Source of the DNA: Pseudomonadota bacterium
GTDB lineage: Bacteria > Desulfobacterota > JAPLJL01
Direction: 5' to 3'
Assembly (NCBI GenBank): GCA_026388615.1
Contig: JAPLJL010000099.1
Coordinates: 1-8,607 of the forward strand
Length of the DNA stretch: 8,607 nt
Below are positions 1 through 6,974 of the stretch, piece after piece; the first letter of the stretch is position 1; each line of letters starts with the position of its first letter. The notes under the pieces are model-generated. The model did no database searches, had not been told where the DNA came from, and was given only the letters and a program-made list of their open reading frames with translations. Both the position numbers and the translations under genes were made by a program.

Positions 1-482
1 TGCCGGTATCGGAGAGATTGCTGATGGAGATTGTTTTGCTGGATCCATTCCAGATCGGGAAGATGGCCGACGAGATTGAAGAATTCTTCTCTCATCCGGG
101 TCTCCAGGAGCTGGCCCGGATGATCGGAGACACTTTAAAGGAAGGAGCCAAGGTCGAAGCCGCCACCCTGGCCGATCGGCTTTCGGACCGGGAGGTAAAA
201 GCCTGGCTCTCGCTCTGGGCGGTCAAAGGGAGCGAACTGGAGTCCCTGACTCCGTCGGGCCGGGAGAAAGTGGTGCGGGATTGTTTTCTCCGAGTCCATT
301 TGGTTAAGCTTAGGGAAGCGCAGATAAATATTTCCGGGCAGATTGCCGATGCCGAAAGGAAGGGGGACGCGGGTAAAATCCGCGATTTGCTTTTGGAGAA
401 GAAGAACCTGATCCAAAAGGAAAAGACGCTGGAGCGGGATCTCCAGCGGAAGGGGGAGGGGCAAAATGGCGGAAGAGTTTAA
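1..482 (+). CDS. dnaG: DNA primase DnaG, C-terminal part (5' end cut by window edge)
   Basis: This is the last 159 residues of primase, which makes the RNA primers for chromosome replication. The frame is open to the window edge (first full codon at base 3), so the TTG at 18 is not a real start. The visible part is the helical C-terminal domain that in this family binds the replicative helicase DnaB. It opens with a PVSERLLMEIVLLDP stretch and ends in a charged helical hairpin (IRDLLLEKKNLIQKEKTLE region). The zinc-binding and TOPRIM domains lie outside the window. This domain is weakly conserved, so the call rests on its character plus the position directly before rpoD, the classic dnaG-rpoD order. 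The stop (480-482) lies 17 bases inside rpoD, so the two are almost certainly co-transcribed. Confidence 0.9.
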   Translation, partial: PVSERLLMEIVLLDPFQIGKMADEIEEFFSHPGLQELARMIGDTLKEGAKVEAATLADRLSDREVKAWLSLWAVKGSELESLTPSGREKVVRDCFLRVHLVKLREAQINISGQIADAERKGDAGKIRDLLLEKKNLIQKEKTLERDLQRKGEGQNGGRV

Positions 483-2241
483 GGAAGATTTGCATAATCA
501 AGAAATTAAGAAGTTGATCCGGATGGGAAAGGAAAAGGGCTTCCTGACCTACGAGGAGGTCAATGACCTGCTGCCTCCGGATCTGGTCTCCCCGGATCAG
601 CTGGATGACACGATGATAATGTTCGGGGAGATGGACATTGAAGTAACCGACGCGGTTCCCCACGTGCGTTTATTTCCCGCCGGGGCGATCGAGGGCAAGG
701 AAGACGAAATCGAGGCTCTGCCCGGGTTACCCCTGCAAGTATCAGTGAATGACCCGGTCAAACTCTATCTCAAGGAGATGGGGCGGATTGACCTCCTGAC
801 CCGGGAAGGAGAGGTGGAAATCGCCAAGCGGATCGAGGAAGGAATCCAGCGGATCCGCAAGGCCATCCTGAACTCCTCCATTGCGATTCTGGAAATTATT
901 GAATTGGGGGAGAAACTGGCTCAGAAACGGGTGCGGGTGCGGGAGGTCAACCGGGAATCCAACGAGGAGGAAATCGATCCGGCCAATACCGAGGAACGCC
1001 GGAAGCGGATCCTGGCCTTGATCAAAAAAGCCCGCCGGCTGAATCGGGAAAAGGTCGAGACGCAACAGACCCTGCGGTCCGTCCAGCTCTCCCTGAAAGC
1101 CCGGGAAAAATACCGGCGGCGGCTGAAAAAGGTCCAGGAACTCCTCCTGGGAGTCCTGGAGGAAATTGACCTTTCCGACCGGCAGATAGAGAGAATCATT
1201 CTCCGTCTGAACAGCCTGGTTTCCCGCGTGGACAAATCTGAGGAGGAAATCCGGGGAATCGAGGAACGGATGGGGTTGAAGGTTCCGGAACTCAAACAGG
1301 TCCTGACCCGGGTTTCCCGGGGCGAGGCCAAAAAAGCCGGGCGGATTTGCTGTCTCAAGACCGGCACGGTTTTAACCCCCGAGTGGGCCGGGGAGATGAA
1401 GCGGGTGATCGAAGCGGCCGAAAGCCGGAGCCGTAAGGTGGAAAAAATCGCGGGTTCGAAGGCTCGGGAACTCCGCGCGGTGCTCCGGGAAGTCAAAGCC
1501 GGGGAAGAGATCGTGCGCGAAGCCAAGCGGGAACTGGTGGAAGCCAACCTGCGCCTGGTGGTGAGCATCGCCAAGAAATATACCAACCGCGGCCTGCAGT
1601 TCCTGGATCTGATTCAGGAAGGGAATATCGGCCTGATGAAAGCGGTGGAGAAATTCGAGTATCAGCGCGGCTACAAGTTTTCCACCTATGCCACCTGGTG
1701 GATCCGGCAGGCGATTACCCGGGCGATTGCCGATCAGGCCCGGACTATCCGGATCCCGGTGCACATGATCGAAACGATCAACAAACTGATCCGGACCTCC
1801 CGCTACCTGGTCCAAGGGATCGGGCGCGAGCCTACTCCCGAGGAAATCGCTGTGCAGATGGAACTGCCCCAGGACAAGGTCCGCAAGGTTTTAAAGATCG
1901 CCCGGGAGCCGATCTCCCTGGAAACCCCGATCGGGGAAGAAGAGGACAGCCATCTGGGTGATTTCATCGAAGATAAAAACGTAGCCTCCCCCCTGGAGAC
2001 GGTAAGTTCCGACAACCTTTCCGAGCATACGCGGAGGATCCTGTCCACGCTTTCCCCGCGGGAAGAGAAGGTGCTGCGGATGCGTTTCGGGATCGGGGAG
2101 AAATGCGATCATACCCTGGAAGAGGTCGGCCGGAATTTCTCGGTCACCCGGGAGCGGATCCGCCAGATTGAGGCCAAGGCGATCAAGAAGCTGCGGCATC
2201 CCTCCCGCTGTAAGACTTTGAAGAGTTTTGCCGAGGCTTGA
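466..2241 (+). CDS. rpoD: RNA polymerase primary sigma factor RpoD (sigma-70)
   Basis: This is the housekeeping sigma factor, 591 residues, which directs core RNA polymerase to -10/-35 promoters. Region 1.1 covers roughly residues 10-62 (KGFLTYEEVNDLLPP). Region 1.2 starts near 94 (VNDPVKLYLKEMG). A charged non-conserved segment of about 220 residues (127-350) separates it from region 2, as in large proteobacterial RpoD proteins. Region 2 (about 357-427) carries ANLRLVVSIAKKYTNRGLQF, the DLIQEGNIGLMKAVEKF core-binding helix and the -10 helix YATWWIRQAITRAIADQA. Region 3 follows (about 436-512). Region 4 (about 525-585) has the REEKVLRMRFGIG helix and the -35-reading helix-turn-helix with VTRERIRQIEAKAIKKLRHPSR-type sequence. 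The ATG start is supported by a GGAGGG ribosome site at 455-460, five bases upstream. The start lies inside dnaG, which suggests translational coupling. Region 1.1 argues for a primary rather than an alternative sigma factor. Confidence 0.98.
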   Translation: MAEEFKEDLHNQEIKKLIRMGKEKGFLTYEEVNDLLPPDLVSPDQLDDTMIMFGEMDIEVTDAVPHVRLFPAGAIEGKEDEIEALPGLPLQVSVNDPVKLYLKEMGRIDLLTREGEVEIAKRIEEGIQRIRKAILNSSIAILEIIELGEKLAQKRVRVREVNRESNEEEIDPANTEERRKRILALIKKARRLNREKVETQQTLRSVQLSLKAREKYRRRLKKVQELLLGVLEEIDLSDRQIERIILRLNSLVSRVDKSEEEIRGIEERMGLKVPELKQVLTRVSRGEAKKAGRICCLKTGTVLTPEWAGEMKRVIEAAESRSRKVEKIAGSKARELRAVLREVKAGEEIVREAKRELVEANLRLVVSIAKKYTNRGLQFLDLIQEGNIGLMKAVEKFEYQRGYKFSTYATWWIRQAITRAIADQARTIRIPVHMIETINKLIRTSRYLVQGIGREPTPEEIAVQMELPQDKVRKVLKIAREPISLETPIGEEEDSHLGDFIEDKNVASPLETVSSDNLSEHTRRILSTLSPREEKVLRMRFGIGEKCDHTLEEVGRNFSVTRERIRQIEAKAIKKLRHPSRCKTLKSFAEA

Positions 2242-2285
2242 GGAAGGGAAGGATAGCTATCCCGGACCAAGCGGGCCAAATCACC

Positions 2286-2358
2286 GGGCCCATAGCTCAG
2301 TTGGTAGAGCCACCGGCTCATAACCGGAAGGTCCCAGGTTCGACCCCTGGTGGGCCCA
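2286..2358 (+). tRNA. tRNA-Met (CAT anticodon), probably elongator
   Basis: A complete 73-base cloverleaf. The acceptor arm is GGGCCCA (2286-2292) against TGGGCCC (2351-2357), all seven pairs perfect. The D-stem is GCTC/GAGC (2295-2298/2307-2310). The anticodon loop CTCATAA (2317-2323) has CAT at 2319-2321. The T-stem CCAGG/CCTGG encloses TTCGACC (2339-2345), and the discriminator base is A2358. CCA is not encoded; ATCG follows the acceptor arm. It is not an initiator: positions 1-72 are a G-C pair rather than a mismatch, and the three G-C pairs of the initiator anticodon stem are missing. A CAT tRNA can also be isoleucine tRNA with a modified C34 (needs TilS), which sequence reading alone cannot fully exclude. 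The closing pair of the anticodon stem (27-43) is an A-A mismatch. It lies 44 bases after rpoD and may be co-transcribed with it. Confidence 0.93.
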
Positions 2359-2384
2359 TCGTTAAACAGGATTGAGATAAATCC

Positions 2385-2390
2385 GAGGAG
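2385..2390 (+). promoter_or_regulatory. Ribosome binding site deciding the GTG start of the zinc-ribbon gene
   Basis: GAGGAG lies ten bases before the GTG at 2401. The frame is open further upstream to a GTG at 2350, but that codon is inside the tRNA T-arm and has no ribosome site, so it is not a credible start. Confidence 0.7.
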
Positions 2391-2400
2391 AAAGCAGAGA

Positions 2401-3150
2401 GTGGATCCCAACGTTCAGGTAATCATCAAAAAGCTGTTCGAACTGCAGTTTCTGGATCGCGAATTGGGAGAGGCCGAAAGGAAATACCGGGAAAATCCAA
2501 AAAGGGTCCTGGCGCTGGAGGAAAAGGTCCGCAGCCAGCGGGAGAAAATCGAAAAAGACAAGGAACATTTAAAGGATCTCGAGCGGGATCAGCATCAGAA
2601 GGAAAGCGATCTGAAATTCCGGGAGGACAAAACCAAACGGATCGAAGCCAAGATCCGGGCGATCCGGACCGGGAAGGAATACCAGGCCCTGCTCCGGGAA
2701 ATCGCCCTGGCCAAGAAGGAAAACAACGGGATCGAAGAGGGGCTGCTCCGCCGGATGGAAGAACTCGAACAGAATCGCCTGGCGCTGGTGGGCCAGGAAG
2801 AGTCCTTGAAGCAGGGAGAGGTGGATATCCAGATCGAGATCCAGAAGTTACAGCAGGAAATCGAGGGGATCGAGGTTCAGATCCAGAAATTCCAGGAGAA
2901 CCGGGAAAAAATCGTGGAAGGCCTGGAAAAATCGCTCTTGGAGAAATACAACCGGATCCGAGGGCGGGTTTCCTGGAACGTGGTTGCCGAGGTCAAGGGT
3001 GGAATCTGCCAGGGGTGCTTCGTCCATATTTCCCCCCAGGTTTATAACGAGGTGATCCGGAGCGACAACCTTTACCAGTGCCCCAGCTGCCAGCGGTTTA
3101 TCTTTCATGACGGAGGCCAAACAGGTGGGCGAACTCCTGAAGCGGGTTAA
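2401..3150 (+). CDS. Coiled-coil protein with C4-type zinc ribbon (COG1579/DUF164 family)
   Basis: A 249-residue protein. Residues about 5-190 are almost entirely charged heptad-like helix (many E, K, R, Q and spaced L/I), predicted to form a long antiparallel coiled coil. The C-terminus carries a zinc ribbon with two knuckles, GICQGC (C203, C206) and YQCPSC (C227, C230); all four ligands are present. The family is described as putative nucleic-acid-binding or scaffold proteins; the Helicobacter pylori member HP0958 (FlgZ) affects flagellar gene expression, but that role cannot be transferred here. No signal peptide or membrane segment is seen, so it is probably cytoplasmic. It uses a GTG start at 2401, 42 bases after the tRNA, and its 3' end overlaps dxs. 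The position next to rpoD hints at a housekeeping role. The family call is firm; the function is unknown. Confidence 0.9.
   Translation: MDPNVQVIIKKLFELQFLDRELGEAERKYRENPKRVLALEEKVRSQREKIEKDKEHLKDLERDQHQKESDLKFREDKTKRIEAKIRAIRTGKEYQALLREIALAKKENNGIEEGLLRRMEELEQNRLALVGQEESLKQGEVDIQIEIQKLQQEIEGIEVQIQKFQENREKIVEGLEKSLLEKYNRIRGRVSWNVVAEVKGGICQGCFVHISPQVYNEVIRSDNLYQCPSCQRFIFHDGGQTGGRTPEAG
3112..3116 (+). promoter_or_regulatory. Ribosome binding site favouring the GTG start of dxs
   Basis: GGAGG at 3112-3116 lies eight bases before an in-frame GTG at 3125. The alternative ATG at 3107 has no purine-rich site upstream (the preceding bases are ...CGGTTTATCTTTC). The site is inside the zinc-ribbon coding region, so ribosomes finishing that gene (stop at 3148-3150) could restart on dxs. 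Confidence 0.65.
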
Positions 3151-5041
3151 TCATCCCCGGGACCTGAAAAATTTTTCCCCGCCGGAACTCGAAAAATTAG
3201 CTCAAGAAATTCGGGAAGAAATCATCCGGACGGTTTCCCGGACCGGCGGCCACCTGGCCTCTTCCCTGGGGGCGGTGGAATTAATCCTGTCCCTGCATTA
3301 CATCTTTGATTCTCCCCAGGACCGGCTGATCTGGGATGTCGGGCATCAGACCTATGCCCATAAGCTCCTGACCGGACGGCAGGAAGAGTTTGCCACCCTC
3401 CGCCAGCTGGGCGGGATGTCGGGCTTTATCCGCCGGGAGGATTCCGAACACGACGGTTTCAGCGTCGGCCACAGCTCGACCTCCATTTCCGCCGCCCTGG
3501 GCATCGCCGAGGCTCTCGCCCGGAAGGGCCAGCCGGGCAAGGTGATCGCGGTGATCGGGGACGGGTCCCTGACCGCCGGGATGGCTTTCGAGGCCCTGAA
3601 CCAGGTCAGTCACCTGGAACGGAACCTGATCGTGGTCCTGAACGATAACGACTGGTCCATTGCCCCTTCGGTGGGGGCCTTTTCCTCGTTTCTCTCCCGC
3701 AAGATGACCGGCAGTTTTTTTCTCAACCTCCGCCGGACGCTGAAACATTACCTGTGGAAGATTCCCGTAGTGGGGGAGACCCTGGTCGCCATTATCCGCA
3801 AGTTTGAGGATGCGCTGAAGGGGTTCATTACCCCCGGGATTCTTTTCGAAGCCCTGGGCTTTTATTATGTCGGCCCGATCCTTGGCCACCGGATGGACCG
3901 CCTGCTCGAGACCTTCGGCAATGTGAAGAACTGGGACGGCCCGGTCCTGGTCCATGTCTGCACGACCAAGGGCAAGGGCTACCTGCCCGCGGAGAAAAAC
4001 CCCGAGCATTTTCACGGGGTGGGCCCATTCGTGGTCGAAACCGGGGAAAGCCTGGAGAAGAGCAAGGGCCCTTCTTATACCGAAATATTCGGGAAAACCC
4101 TGGTGGACCTGGCCCGGGAGGATAAACGGATCGTCGCCATTACCGCGGCTATGCCGGAAGGCACCGGCCTCAATTATTTCCGGGAAACCTTCCCCGACCG
4201 TTTTTACGACGTCGGGATCGCTGAGCAGCACGCCGTGACTTTCGCGGCCGGATTGGCCTGCGAGGGCCTGCGCCCCCTGGTAGCCGTTTATTCCACTTTT
4301 CTCCAGCGGGCTTTCGATCAAATCCTGCATGATGTCTGCTTCCAGAATCTGCCGGTGGTTTTCGTGCTCGACCGCGCCGGGATCGTCGGGGCCGACGGTC
4401 CCACCCACAACGGCCTTTTTGATCTCTCCTATCTGCGTTTCATTCCCAATCTAACCCTCATGGCTCCCAAGGATGAGAATGAACTCCGGCAGATGCTGAA
4501 GACCGCGTTTTCCCTCCCCGGGCCGGCGGCCATTCGTTTTCCCCGGGGAAAAGGGTTGGGGGTGGACCTGGATTCCGAGATCAAGACTATTCCCGTCGGC
4601 CGGGCCGAGATCCTCCGGGACGGGGGCGAGGTATGCATCCTGGCGATCGGCTCCACGGTGCAGGCGGCGCTGAAGGCGGCCGATAAGCTGGAGACGGGAG
4701 AGGTGAAGGCCACCGTGGTCAATGCCCGCTTTGTCAAACCCCTGGACCGGGCCATGCTGGAGGATATCTCCCGCCGGCACCGGATCCTGATTACGGCGGA
4801 AGAGAACGTGCTGGCGGGAGGCTTTGGGAGCGCCGTCCTGGAAGAACTGGAAATGATGGGCATCCGGCATCTTAAGGTCAAGCGGATCGGGATCCCGGAC
4901 GAGTTTGTCGAGCACGGTCCCCAGGATCGCCTGCGCTCAATTTACAGGATTGATGCCAATGGCATTGTGGAAGAGGTGCTGGCATTGCTAAAATCCGGGG
5001 GAAATGTTTCCCTGTCCGCCAAGGATAAGGATCTGGGATAG
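3125..5041 (+). CDS. dxs: 1-deoxy-D-xylulose-5-phosphate synthase
   Basis: It joins pyruvate and glyceraldehyde 3-phosphate to form 1-deoxyxylulose 5-phosphate, using thiamine diphosphate. This is the first step of the MEP isoprenoid pathway; the enzyme acts in the cytoplasm as a dimer. It has 638 residues from the GTG start (644 from the ATG at 3107), the usual family length. The N-terminal domain has the catalytic His of SRTGGHLASSLG (H43), WDVGHQTYAHK, SVGHSSTSIS and the thiamine diphosphate motif GDGSLTAGMAFEALN (G145-D146-G147) ending at LNDN (N175). The middle domain has the catalytic Glu in IAEQHAVTFAAG (E367), followed by YSTFLQRAFDQ and DRAGIVGADGPTH. The transketolase C-terminal domain follows (RFVKPLD, ITAEENVLAGGFGS). 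One oddity is GPILGH at about 250-255, where most relatives have GPxDGH: Leu replaces Asp, while the His is kept. A short polar tail ends the protein. It overlaps the upstream zinc-ribbon gene by 26 bases. Confidence 0.97.
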   Translation: MGELLKRVNHPRDLKNFSPPELEKLAQEIREEIIRTVSRTGGHLASSLGAVELILSLHYIFDSPQDRLIWDVGHQTYAHKLLTGRQEEFATLRQLGGMSGFIRREDSEHDGFSVGHSSTSISAALGIAEALARKGQPGKVIAVIGDGSLTAGMAFEALNQVSHLERNLIVVLNDNDWSIAPSVGAFSSFLSRKMTGSFFLNLRRTLKHYLWKIPVVGETLVAIIRKFEDALKGFITPGILFEALGFYYVGPILGHRMDRLLETFGNVKNWDGPVLVHVCTTKGKGYLPAEKNPEHFHGVGPFVVETGESLEKSKGPSYTEIFGKTLVDLAREDKRIVAITAAMPEGTGLNYFRETFPDRFYDVGIAEQHAVTFAAGLACEGLRPLVAVYSTFLQRAFDQILHDVCFQNLPVVFVLDRAGIVGADGPTHNGLFDLSYLRFIPNLTLMAPKDENELRQMLKTAFSLPGPAAIRFPRGKGLGVDLDSEIKTIPVGRAEILRDGGEVCILAIGSTVQAALKAADKLETGEVKATVVNARFVKPLDRAMLEDISRRHRILITAEENVLAGGFGSAVLEELEMMGIRHLKVKRIGIPDEFVEHGPQDRLRSIYRIDANGIVEEVLALLKSGGNVSLSAKDKDLG

Positions 5042-5045
5042 AGTT

Positions 5046-5189
5046 AAATGACCAATGACTAATTTCTAATGTCTAATCAATTTCTAATTTAAAATGACCA
5101 ATGTCCAATAACCAAATTGAAATCGGCATTGGAGATTAGGATTTTTAGACATTGAAGGCATTGATTAGAAATTCGTCATTAGAAATTAG
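5046..5189 (+). repeat. AT-rich foldback repeat between dxs and the mutase gene
   Basis: The gap of about 186 bases between dxs and the mutase start is non-coding and forms a long imperfect hairpin. CTAATTTCTAATG (5059-5071) pairs fully with 5177-5189, and TCTAATCAA (5072-5080) with 5161-5169. That makes 22 pairs with a seven-base bulge (5170-5176) on one side. Inside, CAATGTC (5099-5105) matches GACATTG (5148-5154), and CCAAT (5105-5109) matches ATTGG (5128-5132). Direct copies also occur: AAATGACCAATG at 5046-5057 and 5092-5103; AATTTCTAAT at 5061-5070 and 5079-5088, with its complement at 5164-5173, 5178-5187 and 5185-5194. Base composition is far more AT-rich than the flanking genes. There is no encoded protein, no T-run after a GC stem and no obvious cobalamin riboswitch. 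Mobility, termination or regulation are all possible. Confidence 0.8.
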
Positions 5190-5215
5190 AAATTTACGAA
5201 TATGTCGAAATGCTT

Positions 5216-5220
5216 AAGGA
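5216..5220 (+). promoter_or_regulatory. Ribosome binding site deciding the start of the mutase gene
   Basis: AAGGA lies seven bases before the ATG at 5228. The in-frame ATG at 5210, six codons earlier, has no such site (preceded by ACGAATATGTCGAA), and the site itself would fall inside that longer reading frame. Confidence 0.6.
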
Positions 5221-5227
5221 TGCCGTA

Positions 5228-6919
5228 ATGGAAGAGAAGAAAAAAGAAAACCTCGAATCGGGAAAGCTGAAGGAAGCCCTAGAAAGCTGGAACCGCGATG
5301 TCCTGGGCAAGGCTCTGAAAAAGAACCCGGAATCACGGGAGCGCTTCTCCACGATTTCCAACCTCGAGATCAACCGCCTTTACACCCCGCTGGATGCGGG
5401 AAAACCGGATTACCTGCAGGACCAGGGCCTGCCGGGTGAATATCCCTACCTCCGGGGGGTGCACCCCACCGGCTACCGGGGGAAGCTCTGGACGATGCGG
5501 CAGTTTTCCGGGTTCGGCACCCCGGAGGATACCAACCGGCGCTACCACTATCTTTTAAAACAAGGGACCACCGGGCTTTCGGTGGCTTTTCATTATCCCA
5601 CCCTGATGGGCTGCGATTCCGATGATCCCCGCGCCCTCGGGGAGGTCGGCCGGTGCGGGGTGGCGATCGACACCCTGCGCGACATGGAGGTGCTTTTCTC
5701 CGGGATCCCCCTGGATAAGATCACTACTTCCATGACGATTAACGGGCCGGCCTCCATCCTCTTGGCCATGTATATTGCCGTGGCCGAGAAGCAGGGGGTG
5801 AAGAGCACGCAGATCGGGGGAACCATCCAGAACGATATCCTGAAGGAATACATCGCCCAGAAATCCTGGATCTATCCGCCCCGGCCCTCGCTCCGGCTCA
5901 TCACCGACATCATGGGTTACTGCGTGAAGCAGGTCCCGAACTGGAACACCATCTCCATTTCGGGTTATCACATCCGGGAAGCCGGTTCCACGGCCGCCCA
6001 GGAGCTGGCTTTTACGCTCGCGGACGGGATCGGCTATGTCCAGGCCGGGATCGAAGCGGGTTTGCCGGTGGACGAGTTTGCCCCGCGGCTCTCATTTTTC
6101 TTCAACGCCCACAGCGACTTTTTCGAGGAGATCGCCAAGTACCGCGCCTCCCGCCGGATCTGGGCCAAGGTGATGAAGGACCGGTTCAAGGCCAAGGACC
6201 CCCGGAGTTACTGGCTCCGCTTCCACACCCAGACAGCGGGATGCAGCCTGGCCGCTCAGCAGCCGTTCAACAACATCGTCCGGACCGCCCTTCAGGCCCT
6301 GGGTGCGGTGATGGGGGGAACCCAGTCCCTGCACACCAATTCCCTGGACGAAACCTACGCCCTTCCCACCGAGGAGGCGGTGACGATCGCCCTCCGTACC
6401 CAGCAGGTCATCGCCTGCGAATCCGGGGTGGCCAATACGATTGATCCCCTGGGGGGTTCCTATTTCGTCGAGGCCCTGACCGACAAACTCGAACAGGAAG
6501 CCTGGGATTATATCCGCAAGATCGATGAACTGGGCGGGATCGTGGCGGCGATCGAGATCGGGTTTCCCCAGAAGGAGCTCACCGAGGCCGCCTACCGCTT
6601 CCAGAAGCAGATCGAGTCGCTCGAAAAGACCATGGTGGGGGTCAACAAGTATAAGATAGAAGAGGAAACCCCCATCACGCTCCTGAAGATTGACCCCGAG
6701 GTGGAAAAAACCCAGGTGGCCAACCTGAATAAAGTCAGGAAATCCCGGAATAATAAAGCGGTGCAGAAATGCCTGGCGGATCTGAAGAAGGCCGCGGCCG
6801 GCCCGGATAATTTAATGCCTTTCATCCTGGCTGCGGTGAAGGAATACGCCTCCCTCGGAGAAATCATCAACACGATGAAAGAGGTCTTCGGGGTCTACCA
6901 GGATCCGGGATATTTCTAA
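5228..6919 (+). CDS. B12-dependent acyl-CoA mutase, catalytic (large) subunit, isobutyryl-CoA mutase-like
   Basis: Methylmalonyl-CoA mutase family, 563 residues, catalytic barrel only. It ends at GVYQDPGYF, where the barrel part of the family stops, with no C-terminal DxHxxG B12-binding domain. A separate small subunit, not in this window, must supply adenosylcobalamin. Such enzymes move a carbonyl-CoA group by a radical 1,2-shift. Recognisable stretches are WTMRQFSGFGTPEDTN, TIQNDILKEY, NTISISGYHIREAG, LSFFFNAHSDFFEE, TQSLHTNSLDE and IDPLGGSYFVEALT. Against Propionibacterium MCM the alignment has no gaps between the key positions: Tyr89 is F93, Arg207 is Q211, and His244 is conserved as H248. 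F/Q is the pair reported for isobutyryl-CoA mutase (IcmA, a separate subunit of similar length). The position matching the Asp of 2-hydroxyisobutyryl-CoA mutase is A120, which argues against that activity. The usual FDLPT is FHYPT here. A monocarboxylic acyl-CoA such as isobutyryl-/butyryl-CoA is the best guess. The family is certain; the substrate is inferred. Confidence 0.92.
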   Translation: MEEKKKENLESGKLKEALESWNRDVLGKALKKNPESRERFSTISNLEINRLYTPLDAGKPDYLQDQGLPGEYPYLRGVHPTGYRGKLWTMRQFSGFGTPEDTNRRYHYLLKQGTTGLSVAFHYPTLMGCDSDDPRALGEVGRCGVAIDTLRDMEVLFSGIPLDKITTSMTINGPASILLAMYIAVAEKQGVKSTQIGGTIQNDILKEYIAQKSWIYPPRPSLRLITDIMGYCVKQVPNWNTISISGYHIREAGSTAAQELAFTLADGIGYVQAGIEAGLPVDEFAPRLSFFFNAHSDFFEEIAKYRASRRIWAKVMKDRFKAKDPRSYWLRFHTQTAGCSLAAQQPFNNIVRTALQALGAVMGGTQSLHTNSLDETYALPTEEAVTIALRTQQVIACESGVANTIDPLGGSYFVEALTDKLEQEAWDYIRKIDELGGIVAAIEIGFPQKELTEAAYRFQKQIESLEKTMVGVNKYKIEEETPITLLKIDPEVEKTQVANLNKVRKSRNNKAVQKCLADLKKAAAGPDNLMPFILAAVKEYASLGEIINTMKEVFGVYQDPGYF

Positions 6920-6974
6920 GTAAAGCTCCAATTACCAAACTAATCTCAAATCCCAAATAAATTCCAATCCGCCT

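Noticed and set aside
921..1586. A 221-codon open frame on the - strand opposite rpoD, rich in Ser and Arg
   Set aside because: Low-complexity shadow of the rpoD codons; rpoD is fully conserved in the sense frame.
2251..2262. Perfect 12-base palindrome GGATAGCTATCC after rpoD
   Set aside because: The loop would be too small for a hairpin unless pairs are opened, and no T-run follows, so it is not a terminator; no known operator is recognised and a 12-base palindrome can occur by chance.
2350..2400. Upstream extension of the zinc-ribbon protein to a GTG at 2350
   Set aside because: It would start inside the tRNA T-arm, lacks a ribosome site, and adds residues not expected at the family N-terminus.
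3281..4408. A 375-codon open frame on the - strand opposite dxs
   Set aside because: It lies fully inside a clear dxs gene, has a Gly/Pro/Gln/His-rich composition typical of an antisense shadow of GC-rich codons, and shows no recognisable domain.
5042..5227. CRISPR array or cobalamin riboswitch in the gap before the mutase
   Set aside because: The repeats are short, overlapping, irregularly spaced and in both orientations, unlike CRISPR. No GC-rich multi-helix B12-box arrangement is visible, although a B12-dependent gene follows.
5042..5227. Sigma-70 promoter for the mutase gene
   Set aside because: Several AT-rich hexamers loosely resemble -35 or -10 boxes, but none form a convincing pair at 16-18 base spacing, so no promoter is claimed.
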